From NCBI RefSeq assembly GCF_006335015.1, contig NZ_VDGT01000003.1:186001-250000 (forward strand): a DNA stretch of 64,000 bases. Direction: 5' to 3'. The notes under the pieces are model-generated. The model was not told the DNA's origin, ran no database searches, and worked only from the letters and a program-made list of their open reading frames with translations. Source of the stretch: Streptomyces sedi (GTDB lineage Bacteria; Actinomycetota; Actinomycetes; Streptomycetales; Streptomycetaceae). A program made the position numbers and the translations under genes. Below, one piece after another: positions 47,170 to 56,105 of the stretch. Every line of letters begins with the position of its first letter. Position 1 is the stretch's first letter.

Positions 47170-48345
47170 TCAGAACTTGCCGCGCGGGGTGATGCCGAGC
47201 GACATCCCGGCCAGCCCCCGCTGCCGGGCACCCAACGAGGACGCGATCGAGCGCAGCGCCGACCCGGCGGGCGAGTCCGGGTCGGAGAGCACCACCGGGC
47301 GGCCGTCGTCGCCGCCCTCCCGCAGCCGCACGTCGATCGGGATGCTGCCCAGCACCGGCACCTCGGCGCCGGTCGTCCTGGTCAGCCCCTCGGCCACCCG
47401 CTGGCCGCCGCCGGTGCCGAAGACGTCCACCATCTCGCCGCAGTGCGGGCAGGGCAGGCCCGCCATGTTCTCCACCACGCCGACGATCTTCTGGTGGGTC
47501 TGCACCGCGATCGAGCCGGCCCGCTCGGCCACCTCGGCCGCCGCCTGCTGGGGGGTGGTCACCACCAGGATCTCCGCGCCGGGAACCAGCTGAGCCACCG
47601 AGATGGCGATGTCCCCCGTGCCGGGCGGCAGGTCGAGCAGCAGCACGTCCAGGTCGCCCCAGTAGACGTCCGCCAGGAACTGCTGGAGCGCCCGGTGCAG
47701 CATCGGACCGCGCCAGACCACCGGGGCGTTGCCCGGGGTGAACATCCCGATGGAGATCACCTTCACGCCCTGCGCGCTGGGCGGCATGATCATGTTCTCC
47801 ACCTGGGTGGGGGTGGCGTCCGTGCCCAGCATCCGCGGCACCGAGTGGCCGTAGATGTCGGCGTCGACCACGCCGACCTTCAGCCCGTCGGCGGCCATCG
47901 CCGCCGCCAGGTTCACCGTCACCGAGGACTTGCCGACGCCGCCCTTGCCCGAGGCCACCGCGTAGACCCGGGTCAGCGACCCCGGCTTGGCGAACGGCAC
48001 CTCGCGCTCGGCCTGCCCGCCGCGCAGCGTCGTGGCCAGCTCCTTGCGCTGCTCGTCGCTCATCACGTCCAGCTCGACGGCGACCTCGCGCACCCCGGGA
48101 ACGGCGGAGACCGCGGCGGTCACGTCCGCCGTGATGTTCTCCCGCATGGGACAGCCCTGGATCGTCAGATAGATCCCGACGGCGACCTTCCCGTCCGGCT
48201 CGACGGCGACCGACTTCACCATGCCGAGGTCGGTGATCGGACGGTGGATCTCCGGATCGTTCACCCGCCGCAGCGCGGCCCGCACGTCGTCCTCGGTGGG
48301 CAGGGTGCCGGTGGCGCCGGTCGCAGGGGGAATGTCGGTAGCCAT
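47170..48345 (-). CDS. Mrp/ApbC-type iron-sulfur carrier ATPase
   Basis: This 391-residue P-loop protein carries or inserts Fe-S clusters. An N-terminal MIP18/DUF59 domain (residues 12-90, with RRVNDPEIHRPITDLGMVKS and IQGCPMRENI) is followed by a deviant Walker A (VASGKGGVGKSSVTVNLAAA), DADIYGHSVPRM, and Walker B-like LLDLPPGTGD. The CPHCG pair (GLPCPHCGEMVDVFG) bridges a cluster between two subunits. The ATG at 48345 lies 6 nt from a TACCAT -10-like box on the same strand, so it may be leaderless. It is convergent with the upstream gene, with 42 bp between. Confidence 0.93.
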   Translation of the reverse strand: MATDIPPATGATGTLPTEDDVRAALRRVNDPEIHRPITDLGMVKSVAVEPDGKVAVGIYLTIQGCPMRENITADVTAAVSAVPGVREVAVELDVMSDEQRKELATTLRGGQAEREVPFAKPGSLTRVYAVASGKGGVGKSSVTVNLAAAMAADGLKVGVVDADIYGHSVPRMLGTDATPTQVENMIMPPSAQGVKVISIGMFTPGNAPVVWRGPMLHRALQQFLADVYWGDLDVLLLDLPPGTGDIAISVAQLVPGAEILVVTTPQQAAAEVAERAGSIAVQTHQKIVGVVENMAGLPCPHCGEMVDVFGTGGGQRVAEGLTRTTGAEVPVLGSIPIDVRLREGGDDGRPVVLSDPDSPAGSALRSIASSLGARQRGLAGMSLGITPRGKF

Positions 48346-48458
48346 GCCCCGATGGTACGGCGCCCCACCGTCATCGAGGGACCGCCCCGGACACCGGCGC
48401 CGTCGGGTTGCCGGTACGCTGCCGCCACCAGCGCTCCAACGGAGGAAAGGCACCCACC

Positions 48459-49217
48459 GTGACAGCTCGTGGCCCCGCATCGCGACGGGGTTGGCGTCGG
48501 CGCACGGCGGTCGCCGTGGCGGGAGCGACGCTGTGGTTCGGCACCGTCGCGTGCGGGTCGGACGAGCCGGCCGTGGAGACCAACGGGGTCGAGGAACTGC
48601 CGCCCGACGAGATCGAGGAACGCGCCCGCACCGCGGCCACCGAGGCGGCCACCGTGCGGCTCTCCGGCACCGTGGTCGCCGAGGGCAGCGCGTTCCGACT
48701 GGACATGCGGATCGGCCCCGAGGGCGGGGTCGGCGAGGTGTCCATGGAGGACACCACCTTCGAACTGCTGCGGGTCGGCGACGACATGTACATGCGCGCC
48801 GACGCCGCGTTCTGGGAGACCGAGGGCATCCCCGAGGAGCTGGAGAGCGACCCCACGCAGAAACTCGACGGCAAGTACGTGCTGGTCTCGCCCGACGACC
48901 CGGCCTACGCGCAGCTGAGCGGCTTCACCGAGAAGAACGCGCTGCTGGAGTCGCTGCTGGTCCTCGACGGCGAACGGACGACGGGCGAGGAGAGCGAGGT
49001 GGACGGGGTGCGGACCATCCAGCTCAACGCGGCCGAGGGCGACGGCGGCACCCTGGACGTCGCGCTGGAGGGCACCCCCTACCCGCTGCGGCTGCACCGC
49101 GGCGGCGACGCGGGCGACCTGCGACTGACCGACTGGGACCAGGAGTTCAGCCTCCACCCGCCGGCCGACGAGGAGGTCGTCGACTACGGCGACGAGGTGC
49201 TGCCCGAGGACGACTGA
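48459..49217 (+). CDS. LppX/LprG-like lipoprotein, 252 aa
   Basis: The signal peptide ends WFGTVAC (Cys32), followed by a beta-rich domain of the LolA/LppX type: VRLSGTVVAEGSAFRLDMRI, EDTTFELLRVGDDMYMRADA and DGVRTIQLNAAEGDGGTLDV. This fold binds lipids or acts in envelope trafficking, but ligand residues cannot be assigned. It ends with an acidic tail (DYGDEVLPEDD). The GTG at 48459 is preceded by GGAGGAAAGG 8-14 nt upstream. Its 3' end overlaps the convergent gene by 34 bp. Confidence 0.75.
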   Translation: MTARGPASRRGWRRRTAVAVAGATLWFGTVACGSDEPAVETNGVEELPPDEIEERARTAATEAATVRLSGTVVAEGSAFRLDMRIGPEGGVGEVSMEDTTFELLRVGDDMYMRADAAFWETEGIPEELESDPTQKLDGKYVLVSPDDPAYAQLSGFTEKNALLESLLVLDGERTTGEESEVDGVRTIQLNAAEGDGGTLDVALEGTPYPLRLHRGGDAGDLRLTDWDQEFSLHPPADEEVVDYGDEVLPEDD

Positions 49218-49753
49218 CGCCCCCCGCGCCGCGTGCGACGCCGGGTCGGCAGCCCGCTGGGGGTGGCGACCCGGGTGCTCGCCGGGGTGGGCAACGGGGC
49301 GGCGGCGCCGCCGTCGTCCGGCATCGCGCCCGGACGCTGGAGCGGCTCACCCACCGGCGCCAGCCGCAGCACCGTGCACTCGGCGGCCCAACGGTCGGCG
49401 AGTGCGGCGGTGTCCGGCGCGTTCAGCCGCTTCCCGGCCAGCTCCGCGACGGCCGGTGCCCACGAGGGGTCCCCCCGCTCCGGCTCGGCGACCTCGGCCG
49501 CCCAGACGACGAGCCTGCCGCCCTTGTCCTTGCTGCGGCAACTGACGGTGGCCCGGCCACCGGGGACCAGGCCGAGCCCGTCCAACGGCTGCTCGCCGGC
49601 GCCGCCGACGAGCCACAGCGCGCCGTCGTGCCAGACGTGCCACAGGGGCCTGGCCGGCCCCTCAGGACCCCGCACCCAGACCAGCGCGGACTTCCGCGCG
49701 GCCTCCTCGATCAGGGCCCGGTCGAATCCGTGCTCCACCGCGGTTGTCGCCAT
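49184..49753 (-). CDS. FMN-binding split-barrel-like protein, 189 aa
   Basis: The N-terminal part, DRALIEEAARKSALVWVRGP then RPLWHVWHDGALWLVGGAGE, has the look of a PNPOx-like split barrel. It carries repeated tryptophans and the pattern GRATVSCRSKDKGGRLVVWA, but flavin-binding residues are not obvious. The C-terminal 50 residues are Pro/Arg/Ser-rich. The ATG at 49753 is close to repeat locus 2. Its last 34 bp overlap the end of the convergent lipoprotein gene, so both tails are encoded on opposite strands. The function is unknown. Confidence 0.65.
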   Translation of the reverse strand: MATTAVEHGFDRALIEEAARKSALVWVRGPEGPARPLWHVWHDGALWLVGGAGEQPLDGLGLVPGGRATVSCRSKDKGGRLVVWAAEVAEPERGDPSWAPAVAELAGKRLNAPDTAALADRWAAECTVLRLAPVGEPLQRPGAMPDDGGAAAPLPTPASTRVATPSGLPTRRRTRRGGRQSSSGSTSSP

Positions 49754-50468
49754 GCGGCGAGCTTAGTGACGCGGCGGCGCCGCAGTCGACCACCCACCTT
49801 GCCGGTGGGGGATGGGTTGTCGTCTGCGGCCTGGCGTTGATGCACCGCGCAGTTCCCCGCGCCCCCGAGCCGCCCGCCGGCTGTGAAGGGGCGCGGGGAA
49901 CTGCGCGGGTAACCGACCGCCGTGGTGCGGTCGACTGCTCACCTTGGCTGTCTGGCGCCGTTGTCGTCTGCGGCCTGGCGTTGATGCACCGCGCAGTTCC
50001 TCGCGCCCCTGGGCCGCCCACGGGCTGTGCAGGGGCGCGGGGAACTGCGCGGGTAACCGGCCACCGTGGTGCGGGCGACTACTCACCTGGCCGGTGGGGG
50101 ATGGGTTGTCGTGCTGGCTGCCGTGGTGCGGTCGACTGCTCACCTTGGCTGTCCGGCGCCGTTGTCGTCTGCGGCCTGGCGTTGATGCACCGCGCAGTTC
50201 CTCGCGCCCCTGGGCCGCCCACGGGCTGTGCAGGGGCGCGGGGAACTGCGCGGGTAACCGACCGCCGTGGTGCGGGCGACTACTCACCTGGCCGGTGCGG
50301 GACGGTTGTCGAGTGACCACCGTGGTGCGGGCGACTACTCACCTGGCCGGTGCGGGACGGTTGTCGACTGACCACCGTGGTGCGGGCGACTATCCACCTG
50401 GCCGGTGGGGGACGGTCGTCGAGTGACCACCGTGGCGCGGGCTGTCACCGGGAACGGCCGGCAAGGCC
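49754..50468. repeat. Intergenic repeat locus 2
   Basis: This 715-bp gap has no gene and consists almost entirely of repeats. Three hairpins each pair CGCGCAGTTCCCCGCGCCCC (or a one-base variant) with its complement across a 22-nt loop: 49846-49907, 49990-50051 and 50191-50252. Two longer near-identical copies repeat with a 201-bp period. A 55-bp unit is tandemly repeated from 50266 (starts at 50266, 50321, 50376 and a partial at 50431). Confidence 0.92.
50266..50440. repeat. 55-bp tandem repeat, three copies plus partial
   Basis: Units beginning CGTGGTGCGGGCGACTA start exactly 55 bp apart at 50266, 50321 and 50376, with a partial fourth at 50431. The units differ at only a few positions. 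Confidence 0.9.
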
Positions 50469-51227
50469 CTACGCCGAGAGGCCCAGCGCGGCCATCCGCT
50501 TCGTGTGGGCCTCCGTGATGCGGGAGAACATGCGCCCGATCTCCGCGAGGTCGAAGCCGTCGGCGACGCCGCCCACCAGCATCGTGGAGAGCGCGTCGCG
50601 GTCGGCCACCACCCGTTGGGCCTGGGAGAGCGCCTCGCCCATCAGCCGGCGGGCCCACAGGGCGAGCCGCCCGCCGACCCGGGGCTCCGCCTCGATCGCC
50701 GCGCGCACCTTCTCGACCGCGAAGGAGGCGTGGCCGGAGTCGTCCAGCGCCCGCAGCACCAGGGCGCGGGTGTCGGAGTCCAGCCGGGAGGCCACCTCGC
50801 GGTAGAAGTCGGCCGCGATGGCATCGCCCACGTACGCCTTGACCAGGCCCTCCAGCCAGTCGGACGGCGCCGTCAGCCGGTGGAACTCGTCGAGGGGCGC
50901 GGCGAACGGGGCCATCGCCTCGGTCGGGTCCTCGTCGATCTGCCGCAGCCGCCCGGTCAGCTGCTCGAAGTGCTGGAACTCGGCCGACGCCATCCGCGCC
51001 AGCGCCGCCTTGTCGGAGATCCCCGGCGCCAGCTTGGCGTCCTCGGCCAGCCGCTCGAACGCCGCGAGCTCCCCGTAGGCCAGCGCGCCCAGCAGGTCGA
51101 CGACGGCGGCGCGGTAGCGCGGGTCGGCCGAGGCCTCGGCCCAGTCGCTCGCGGCGATCCCCGTGGGCGCCGTCTCGGCGGCGGGTTCGGCTGCGGCTTC
51201 TTCGGCGGGGTTCTGCGGCGTCTCCAT
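50469..51227 (-). CDS. Ferritin-like fold protein, 252 aa
   Basis: This all-helical protein carries helix-borne Glu/His residues expected for a diiron or related site: ALAYGELAAFERLAEDAKLA, MASAEFQHFEQLTGRLRQID, then YVGDAIAADFYREVASRLDS and LDDSGHASFAVEKVRAAIEA. The ExxH-type pairs (SAEFQHFE, DSGHASF) resemble ferritin-like hydroxylases of the MiaE-like group. The first 30 residues are Ala/Glu/Pro-rich. The ATG at 51227 is preferred over upstream codons, which lack a ribosome site. In mycobacteria the homolog Rv3210c lies next to the rhlE helicase, and here too the helicase gene is adjacent and divergent. Confidence 0.8.
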   Translation of the reverse strand: METPQNPAEEAAAEPAAETAPTGIAASDWAEASADPRYRAAVVDLLGALAYGELAAFERLAEDAKLAPGISDKAALARMASAEFQHFEQLTGRLRQIDEDPTEAMAPFAAPLDEFHRLTAPSDWLEGLVKAYVGDAIAADFYREVASRLDSDTRALVLRALDDSGHASFAVEKVRAAIEAEPRVGGRLALWARRLMGEALSQAQRVVADRDALSTMLVGGVADGFDLAEIGRMFSRITEAHTKRMAALGLSA

Positions 51228-51589
51228 GGCCAAGCAGGATAGTCCCAGGGCACGCGCCTCACGTCCCCTCGGGCCCTCCAGGACCCGCGACGGAACGCAC
51301 CCTGCCATGTGTGACCGGTTCCGGGGTACAGTGCTAAGAGGACTCGCCCAGGTGTGGTGGGTCTCGATTCCGAAGCTGGAGTCTCCTGGGCCCCCGAACG
51401 TGGAGCCCGGGTGGCCCTGCGGTGTCCGGTCGGTGGCCCGATCGGCTCCGAACGTGACCAGCCCTCACGCGGATCGTGCTCCCCGCACGGCCCGTGACCA
51501 GAGGGACCCGCTCGCGCGGTGCTTGCGCTTGAGCGAGACGACCGGGTCCCGCGCCGGCCGCTGCCGGCCCCCGAAGGGGCCGCCGAGCC
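51228..51589 (+). promoter_or_regulatory. Leader region of the DEAD-box helicase gene (362 bp, no gene)
   Basis: This divergent interval probably contains the promoters of both the ferritin-like gene and the helicase. TACAGT near 51328 is a possible -10, which would leave a leader of roughly 250 nt before the ATG. A GGCCCCCGAAGGGGCC-type hairpin (about 51565-51585) lies directly before the helicase start. Long structured leaders are common on RNA helicase genes and may sense cold or translation stress. Confidence 0.4.
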
Positions 51590-53218
51590 ATGGCGCGGTC
51601 CACAGACCCGCCTCGCCGCCGTGTGCCGCGTCACACAGAAGAGGCAACCACGCTGTCCGCTACCGCCACATTCCGAGATCTCGGGATTCTGCCCGAGACC
51701 GCCGAGGCCCTGGAGGCCGTCGGCATCACCACCCCGTTCCCCATCCAGGAGATGACGCTTCCGGTCGCGCTCGCCGGGACCGACGTCATCGGGCAGGCCA
51801 AGACCGGCACGGGTAAGACCCTCGGCTTCGGGCTGCCGCTGCTGGAGTCCGTCACCGTGGCCGCCGACGTCGAGGCCGGCCGCGCGAGCGCCGACCAGCT
51901 CAGCGAGGCGCCCCAGGCGCTGGTCGTCGTTCCCACCCGTGAGCTGTGCCAGCAGGTCACCAACGACCTCCTCACCGCGGGCAAGGCCCGCGACGTGCGG
52001 GTGCTGTCCATCTACGGCGGCCGTGCCTACGAGCCGCAGGTCGAGGCGTTGACCAAGGGAGTCGACGTGGTCGTCGGCACCCCGGGGCGTCTGCTGGACC
52101 TCGCGGGTCAGCGCAAGCTGCGTCTCTCCCAGGTGCGATGCCTGGTGCTGGACGAGGCCGACGAGATGCTGGACCTCGGCTTTCTGCCCGACGTGGAGAA
52201 GATCATCGAGCTGCTGCCGACCCGGCGGCAGACCATGCTCTTCTCGGCCACCATGCCGGGCCAGGTCATCGGGCTCGCCCGGCGCTACATGAACCAGCCC
52301 ACGCACATCCGTGCCACCGCGCCGGACGACGAGGGCGCGACTGTGGCCAACACCGCTCAGCATGTCTACCGGGCCCACTCGATGGACAAGGCCGAGATGG
52401 TGGCCCGCATCCTCCAGGCGGAGGGCCGGGGCCTGGCCATGCTGTTCTGCCGCACCAAGCGCACCGCCGCCGACGTCGCCGACCAGCTCAGCCGCCGCGG
52501 CTTCGCCTCCGGCGCCGTCCACGGCGACCTGGGGCAGGGTGCGCGGGAGCAGGCGCTGCGGGCGTTCCGCAACGGCAAGGTCGACGTGCTGGTCTGCACG
52601 GATGTCGCCGCCCGCGGCATCGACGTGGACGGCGTCACGCACGTGATCAACTACCAGACGCCCGAGGACGAGAAGACCTATCTGCACCGGATCGGCCGCA
52701 CCGGCCGGGCCGGCGCCGCAGGTATCGCCGTCACGCTGGTGGACTGGGACGACATCCCGCGCTGGCAGCTGATCAACAAGGCGCTGGGCCTGGCGTTCCA
52801 CGAGCCGCCGGAGACGTACTCCACCTCGCCGCACCTCTTCGCCGAGATGCGCATCCCCGAGGGCACCAAGGGCACCCTGCCGCGCGCCGAGCGCACCAGG
52901 GCCGGCCTGGCGGCCGAGGAGGTCGAGGACCTCGGCGGGCCGCAGGCCAGGCGGGGCGGCGGGCGCCGAGGCGCCGCCGGCGCCGTCACGGCCGAGCCGA
53001 AGCGCCCCGCGCGGCCCAAGCGGCAGCGCAGGCGCACCCGGGCCGGCGAGCCCGTCGCCGAGCAGGCCGAGCGGGCCGCCAAGCCCGCGAAGGCCGACCA
53101 GGAGGCCCCCCAGGCGGCGGCCGAGGCCGACGGCACCGCGCCCCGCGCGCCGCGCCGCCGCCGGCGCCGCACCCGGGGCGGCAGCGCCGCCGGGGCGACC
53201 CCGGCGACCGGCGACTGA
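51590..53218 (+). CDS. DEAD-box RNA helicase
   Basis: This 542-residue RNA-dependent ATPase remodels RNA. The Q motif region FRDLGILPETAEALEAVGIT and IPFPIQEMTLP-like segment are followed by motif I GQAKTGTGKT, Ia VVVPTRELC, Ib TPGRLLD, II VLDEADEM, III FSATMP, and in domain 2 FCRTKRTAADVADQLSRRGF, CTDVAARGID and HRIGRTGR. A C-terminal 110-residue tail is basic, with RRRRTR runs, and is probably an RNA-binding extension. It is the mycobacterial RhlE homolog by context. The ATG at 51590 lacks a strong ribosome site, so the exact start is uncertain. Confidence 0.94.
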   Translation: MARSTDPPRRRVPRHTEEATTLSATATFRDLGILPETAEALEAVGITTPFPIQEMTLPVALAGTDVIGQAKTGTGKTLGFGLPLLESVTVAADVEAGRASADQLSEAPQALVVVPTRELCQQVTNDLLTAGKARDVRVLSIYGGRAYEPQVEALTKGVDVVVGTPGRLLDLAGQRKLRLSQVRCLVLDEADEMLDLGFLPDVEKIIELLPTRRQTMLFSATMPGQVIGLARRYMNQPTHIRATAPDDEGATVANTAQHVYRAHSMDKAEMVARILQAEGRGLAMLFCRTKRTAADVADQLSRRGFASGAVHGDLGQGAREQALRAFRNGKVDVLVCTDVAARGIDVDGVTHVINYQTPEDEKTYLHRIGRTGRAGAAGIAVTLVDWDDIPRWQLINKALGLAFHEPPETYSTSPHLFAEMRIPEGTKGTLPRAERTRAGLAAEEVEDLGGPQARRGGGRRGAAGAVTAEPKRPARPKRQRRRTRAGEPVAEQAERAAKPAKADQEAPQAAAEADGTAPRAPRRRRRRTRGGSAAGATPATGD

Positions 53219-53259
53219 GTCGCCGGTCCGGCCGTCCGCCGTGTCGGGGCGTGCCCGTG

Positions 53260-55074
53260 TCAGAAGACGGGCTCGCCCTCCCGGGTCAGCCGCCAGTCCG
53301 CGCCGGCGAAGACCGAGGGATCGATCTCGCCGGTGGACTCGACCCACGCGATGAGCGTGTTGCGGATCTCCTCGGAGTCCGCCCACAGCTGCTCGGTCTC
53401 CGGGACGCCGGGGAAGTTCCCGCCGCCCGAGGCCCGGTAGTTGTTCACGGCGAGCACCAGCTCGGCGTCGTCGGCCAACGGCTCCCCGCCCAGCCGCAGC
53501 TCGCTGATCCGGGAGCCGGCGGGCTGGGCGATGTCCACGTCGTAGGTCACCCCGTACACCACGTCGTAGTTGTAGTCGGGGATGCCGTCCGCGTTGGTCA
53601 GCGCCTCGGGGTCGACCGGGTCGCCCGGCGCCGTCCGCACGTAGTAGCGGGCGGAGAACTCCAGGTACTCCCGCAGCTGCGCTCCGGTGACCAGCCGCGC
53701 CTCCAGGGTGTTCTCGAAGACGTAGAGCCCGGCCACGTCGCGGATGGTGACCTCGCCGGCGGGGATGGCCGCCGTGCGGGAGAAGCAGGCGGCCTGGGAG
53801 AGCACCGGCAGCTCCGCGTACTCGCCGCCGGCGAGCGCCGCCCGCACGGTCTCGGCCTGCACGTGGTTGACGAAGTCGATGATCGGCACGTCCCGCCACG
53901 CCGCCTCGGCGGCGCTCATGGCCTCGGTCGCGGTGCCGATCACCTGGTTCACGTAGTCGACGACCCGCGCGTGCTGCTCGGCCAGCAGCGTGGTGATCTC
54001 CTCGTCCTCCTCGACGGTGTTGCTGTTGAGCACGGAGGAGTTGACGCCGTCGACCCGCCAGCCGCCGCGCCACCTGCTGAGCGCGATGTCGAAGACGGTC
54101 AGCCGCTGGCCCCACTTCAGCGGCTCGGCCAGCACCACCTCGCGGCCGGTCGCCTCGTTGACCACCCGGCGTTCGGCGATCTCCTCGTGCGCGTGGCCGA
54201 CCAGGATCGCGTCGATGCCGGGGACCTGCTCGGCGACCAGGGTGGCCGCGTTCTCGACGTGCGGCAGCTGGTCGCCGTAGGAGGACTCGCCGCTGGTGCC
54301 GGAGTGGGCGGAGACCAGCACCACGTCGGCGCCGAGGGAACGCAGCCGGGGCACCCAGTGCGCGGCCTGCTCGACGAGCCCGGGGAAGAGCATCTTCCCC
54401 TCGACGTGCGCCCGGTCCCAGATGGCGATCCCGGGGTTGGTCAGGCCGAGCACGGCCACCTTCACGTCGGGCCCTTGCGGCGTGCGCACCCGGGTCATCC
54501 AGTAGGGAGGGAACGCGGGCCGCTCGGTCGCCGCGTCCAGCGCGTTGGCGGCCAGCAGCGGGAAGTCGCACTGCTCCTCGAAGGCGCGCAGCAGCGGAAT
54601 GCCGTAGTTGAACTCGTGGTTGCCCAGGGCCGCCGCGTCGTAGCCGACGGCGTTCATGGCGAGCGCCATGGGGTGCACCGTGCCGCTGTCGCCGGTGATC
54701 GGGTCGACCTTGGCGTAGTAGTAGGCGAGTTGGGTGCCCTGGATGGTGTCGCCCGCGTCGACCAGCAGGGTGCGTTCCGGGCCGCGCTCGGCGCGCAGCC
54801 GCTTGACGAGGGTGGAGATCTTGGCGAGCCCGACGTCGTTGCCGTCGTCGTCGGTGTACTCGTCGTCGGTGAAGTAGTCCCAGTTGTGGACGTGTCCGTG
54901 CAGGTCGGTGGTGCCGAGCACGGTGAGCTCGAAACGGTGGGGGTGGCGGCGGCCGGCGTCGGCGGGCGCCTGGGCGGCGGCGGTCGCGGGCGCCGCGGCG
55001 AGCCCGCCGGCGAGGGCGACCCCGGCGCCGGTGGCGGCGGTGCGGCCGACGAAGGTTCTGCGGTCTAGGGACAT
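53260..55074 (-). CDS. Tat-exported 5'-nucleotidase/cyclic nucleotide phosphodiesterase
   Basis: This 604-residue secreted metallophosphoesterase is expected to release phosphate from extracellular nucleotides. A twin-arginine signal (MSLDRRTFVGRTAATGAGVA) is followed by an N-terminal dimetal domain: LGTTDLHGHVHNWD, DAGDTIQGTQLAYYY, ALGNHEFNYGIP, VSAHSGTSGE and ILVGHAHEEIAE. The C-terminal 5'-nucleotidase substrate domain has GLYVFENTLEARLVTGAQLR and VNNYRASGGGNFPGVPE. It would use the Tat system that includes TatB encoded at 45766. The upstream start ATG at 55074 is well placed for the Tat motif. Phosphate control is possible but not shown. Confidence 0.93.
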   Translation of the reverse strand: MSLDRRTFVGRTAATGAGVALAGGLAAAPATAAAQAPADAGRRHPHRFELTVLGTTDLHGHVHNWDYFTDDEYTDDDGNDVGLAKISTLVKRLRAERGPERTLLVDAGDTIQGTQLAYYYAKVDPITGDSGTVHPMALAMNAVGYDAAALGNHEFNYGIPLLRAFEEQCDFPLLAANALDAATERPAFPPYWMTRVRTPQGPDVKVAVLGLTNPGIAIWDRAHVEGKMLFPGLVEQAAHWVPRLRSLGADVVLVSAHSGTSGESSYGDQLPHVENAATLVAEQVPGIDAILVGHAHEEIAERRVVNEATGREVVLAEPLKWGQRLTVFDIALSRWRGGWRVDGVNSSVLNSNTVEEDEEITTLLAEQHARVVDYVNQVIGTATEAMSAAEAAWRDVPIIDFVNHVQAETVRAALAGGEYAELPVLSQAACFSRTAAIPAGEVTIRDVAGLYVFENTLEARLVTGAQLREYLEFSARYYVRTAPGDPVDPEALTNADGIPDYNYDVVYGVTYDVDIAQPAGSRISELRLGGEPLADDAELVLAVNNYRASGGGNFPGVPETEQLWADSEEIRNTLIAWVESTGEIDPSVFAGADWRLTREGEPVF

Positions 55075-55240
55075 CCGGCTGGCTCCTCGGTGGTCTTGCC
55101 TGACGCGCGTAGATTCTGGCGTGTTCGGCCGTCGCGCGACACCCCCGTGGCGTCACCCTCGGGTGACGGTCGCGTTTCGGGTCGCGGCCACGCCGGGCCG
55201 GGCCGTCGGGCGGCGGGGCGGGGGCGGTTACTGTTCCGGC

Positions 55241-56098
55241 ATGAGCAGACCGCCGTTTCTGGTGCCGCCCGCCGGGGTGCGGGCCTACTCGTTGGCCACT
55301 CGCAGGGGCGGGTTCGCGGTGCTGGAAGCCGCGCCCGAGGGGGCTCCGCCGCTGGGCACCGCGCTGTTGGTGCCCGGTTTCACCGGCAGCAAGGAGGACT
55401 TCATCGCGCTGCTGGAGCCGTTGGCCGCCGCCGGGTTCCGGGTGGTGTCGGTCGACGGGCGCGGGCAGCACGAGTCCGTGGGCGACCGGGAGCGGCGCAC
55501 CTACGGGCTGGGCGCGCTGGCGGAGGATGTGCTGGCGCAGGCCGCCGAGTTGGGCGAGGGGCCCGTGCATCTGCTGGGGCACTCGCTGGGCGGGCTGATC
55601 AGCAGGGGCGCGGTGCTGCGGGCCGCCGCCGGCGGGCGCGAGCCGTTCGCCTCGCTGACGCTGCTCGCGTCGGGCGCCGGCCGGGTCACGCGCGGACAGC
55701 GCTGGCGGGCGCGCGCGGTGACCGCGGGGCTGCCGACGCTGGGGCAGCGGCGGCTGTGGTGGTGGGTCCAACCGAAGGCGGACACCAGCGAGTTGTGGAA
55801 CTTCCAGCGCCGCCGCTGGATGGCCAACTCGCCGGCGCAACTCCGCGGCACCGCGAGGACGTTGTGCTACGAGCCGGACCGGGTCGACGCGCTGGCGGCG
55901 ACCGGGGTGCCGGTGCACGTGATCTCCGGCGAACGGGACGCGGCCTGGCCGGTGCCCGAACTGGACGAGATGGCCCGCAGGTTGGGCGCCCACCGCACGG
56001 TGGTCGAGGGCGCCGAGCACTCGCCCAACGCCGACCGCCCGGGTGAGACGGCGGCGGCGCTGGCCGCGTTCTGGGCCGGGCTGCCCGAACGCTCCTGA
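55241..56098 (+). CDS. Alpha/beta hydrolase, 285 aa
   Basis: The enzyme has the alpha/beta hydrolase fold with oxyanion region TALLVPGFTGSKEDFIALLE, VVSVDGRGQHESVGD, the nucleophile elbow LLGHSLGGLISR and a catalytic His near VVEGAEHSPNADRPGE. The lid region (RRLWWWVQPKADTSELW) is Trp-rich. No signal peptide is present. The substrate is unknown; esters or lipids are typical. The ATG at 55241 is chosen by the conserved MSRPPFLVPPAGVRAYSL start. It is divergent from the nucleotidase gene and convergent with the PHP gene. Confidence 0.9.
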   Translation: MSRPPFLVPPAGVRAYSLATRRGGFAVLEAAPEGAPPLGTALLVPGFTGSKEDFIALLEPLAAAGFRVVSVDGRGQHESVGDRERRTYGLGALAEDVLAQAAELGEGPVHLLGHSLGGLISRGAVLRAAAGGREPFASLTLLASGAGRVTRGQRWRARAVTAGLPTLGQRRLWWWVQPKADTSELWNFQRRRWMANSPAQLRGTARTLCYEPDRVDALAATGVPVHVISGERDAAWPVPELDEMARRLGAHRTVVEGAEHSPNADRPGETAAALAAFWAGLPERS

Positions 56099-56105
56099 CC
56101 GGGCG

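Noticed and set aside
50266..50440. CRISPR array suspected from regular 55-bp repeats
   Set aside because: Units are continuous with no unique spacers, and no cas gene is present.
50957..56020. 1687-codon minus-strand frame
   Set aside because: It passes through several real genes in other frames and contains only low-complexity Arg/Gly/Ala sequence. It is a high-GC artefact.
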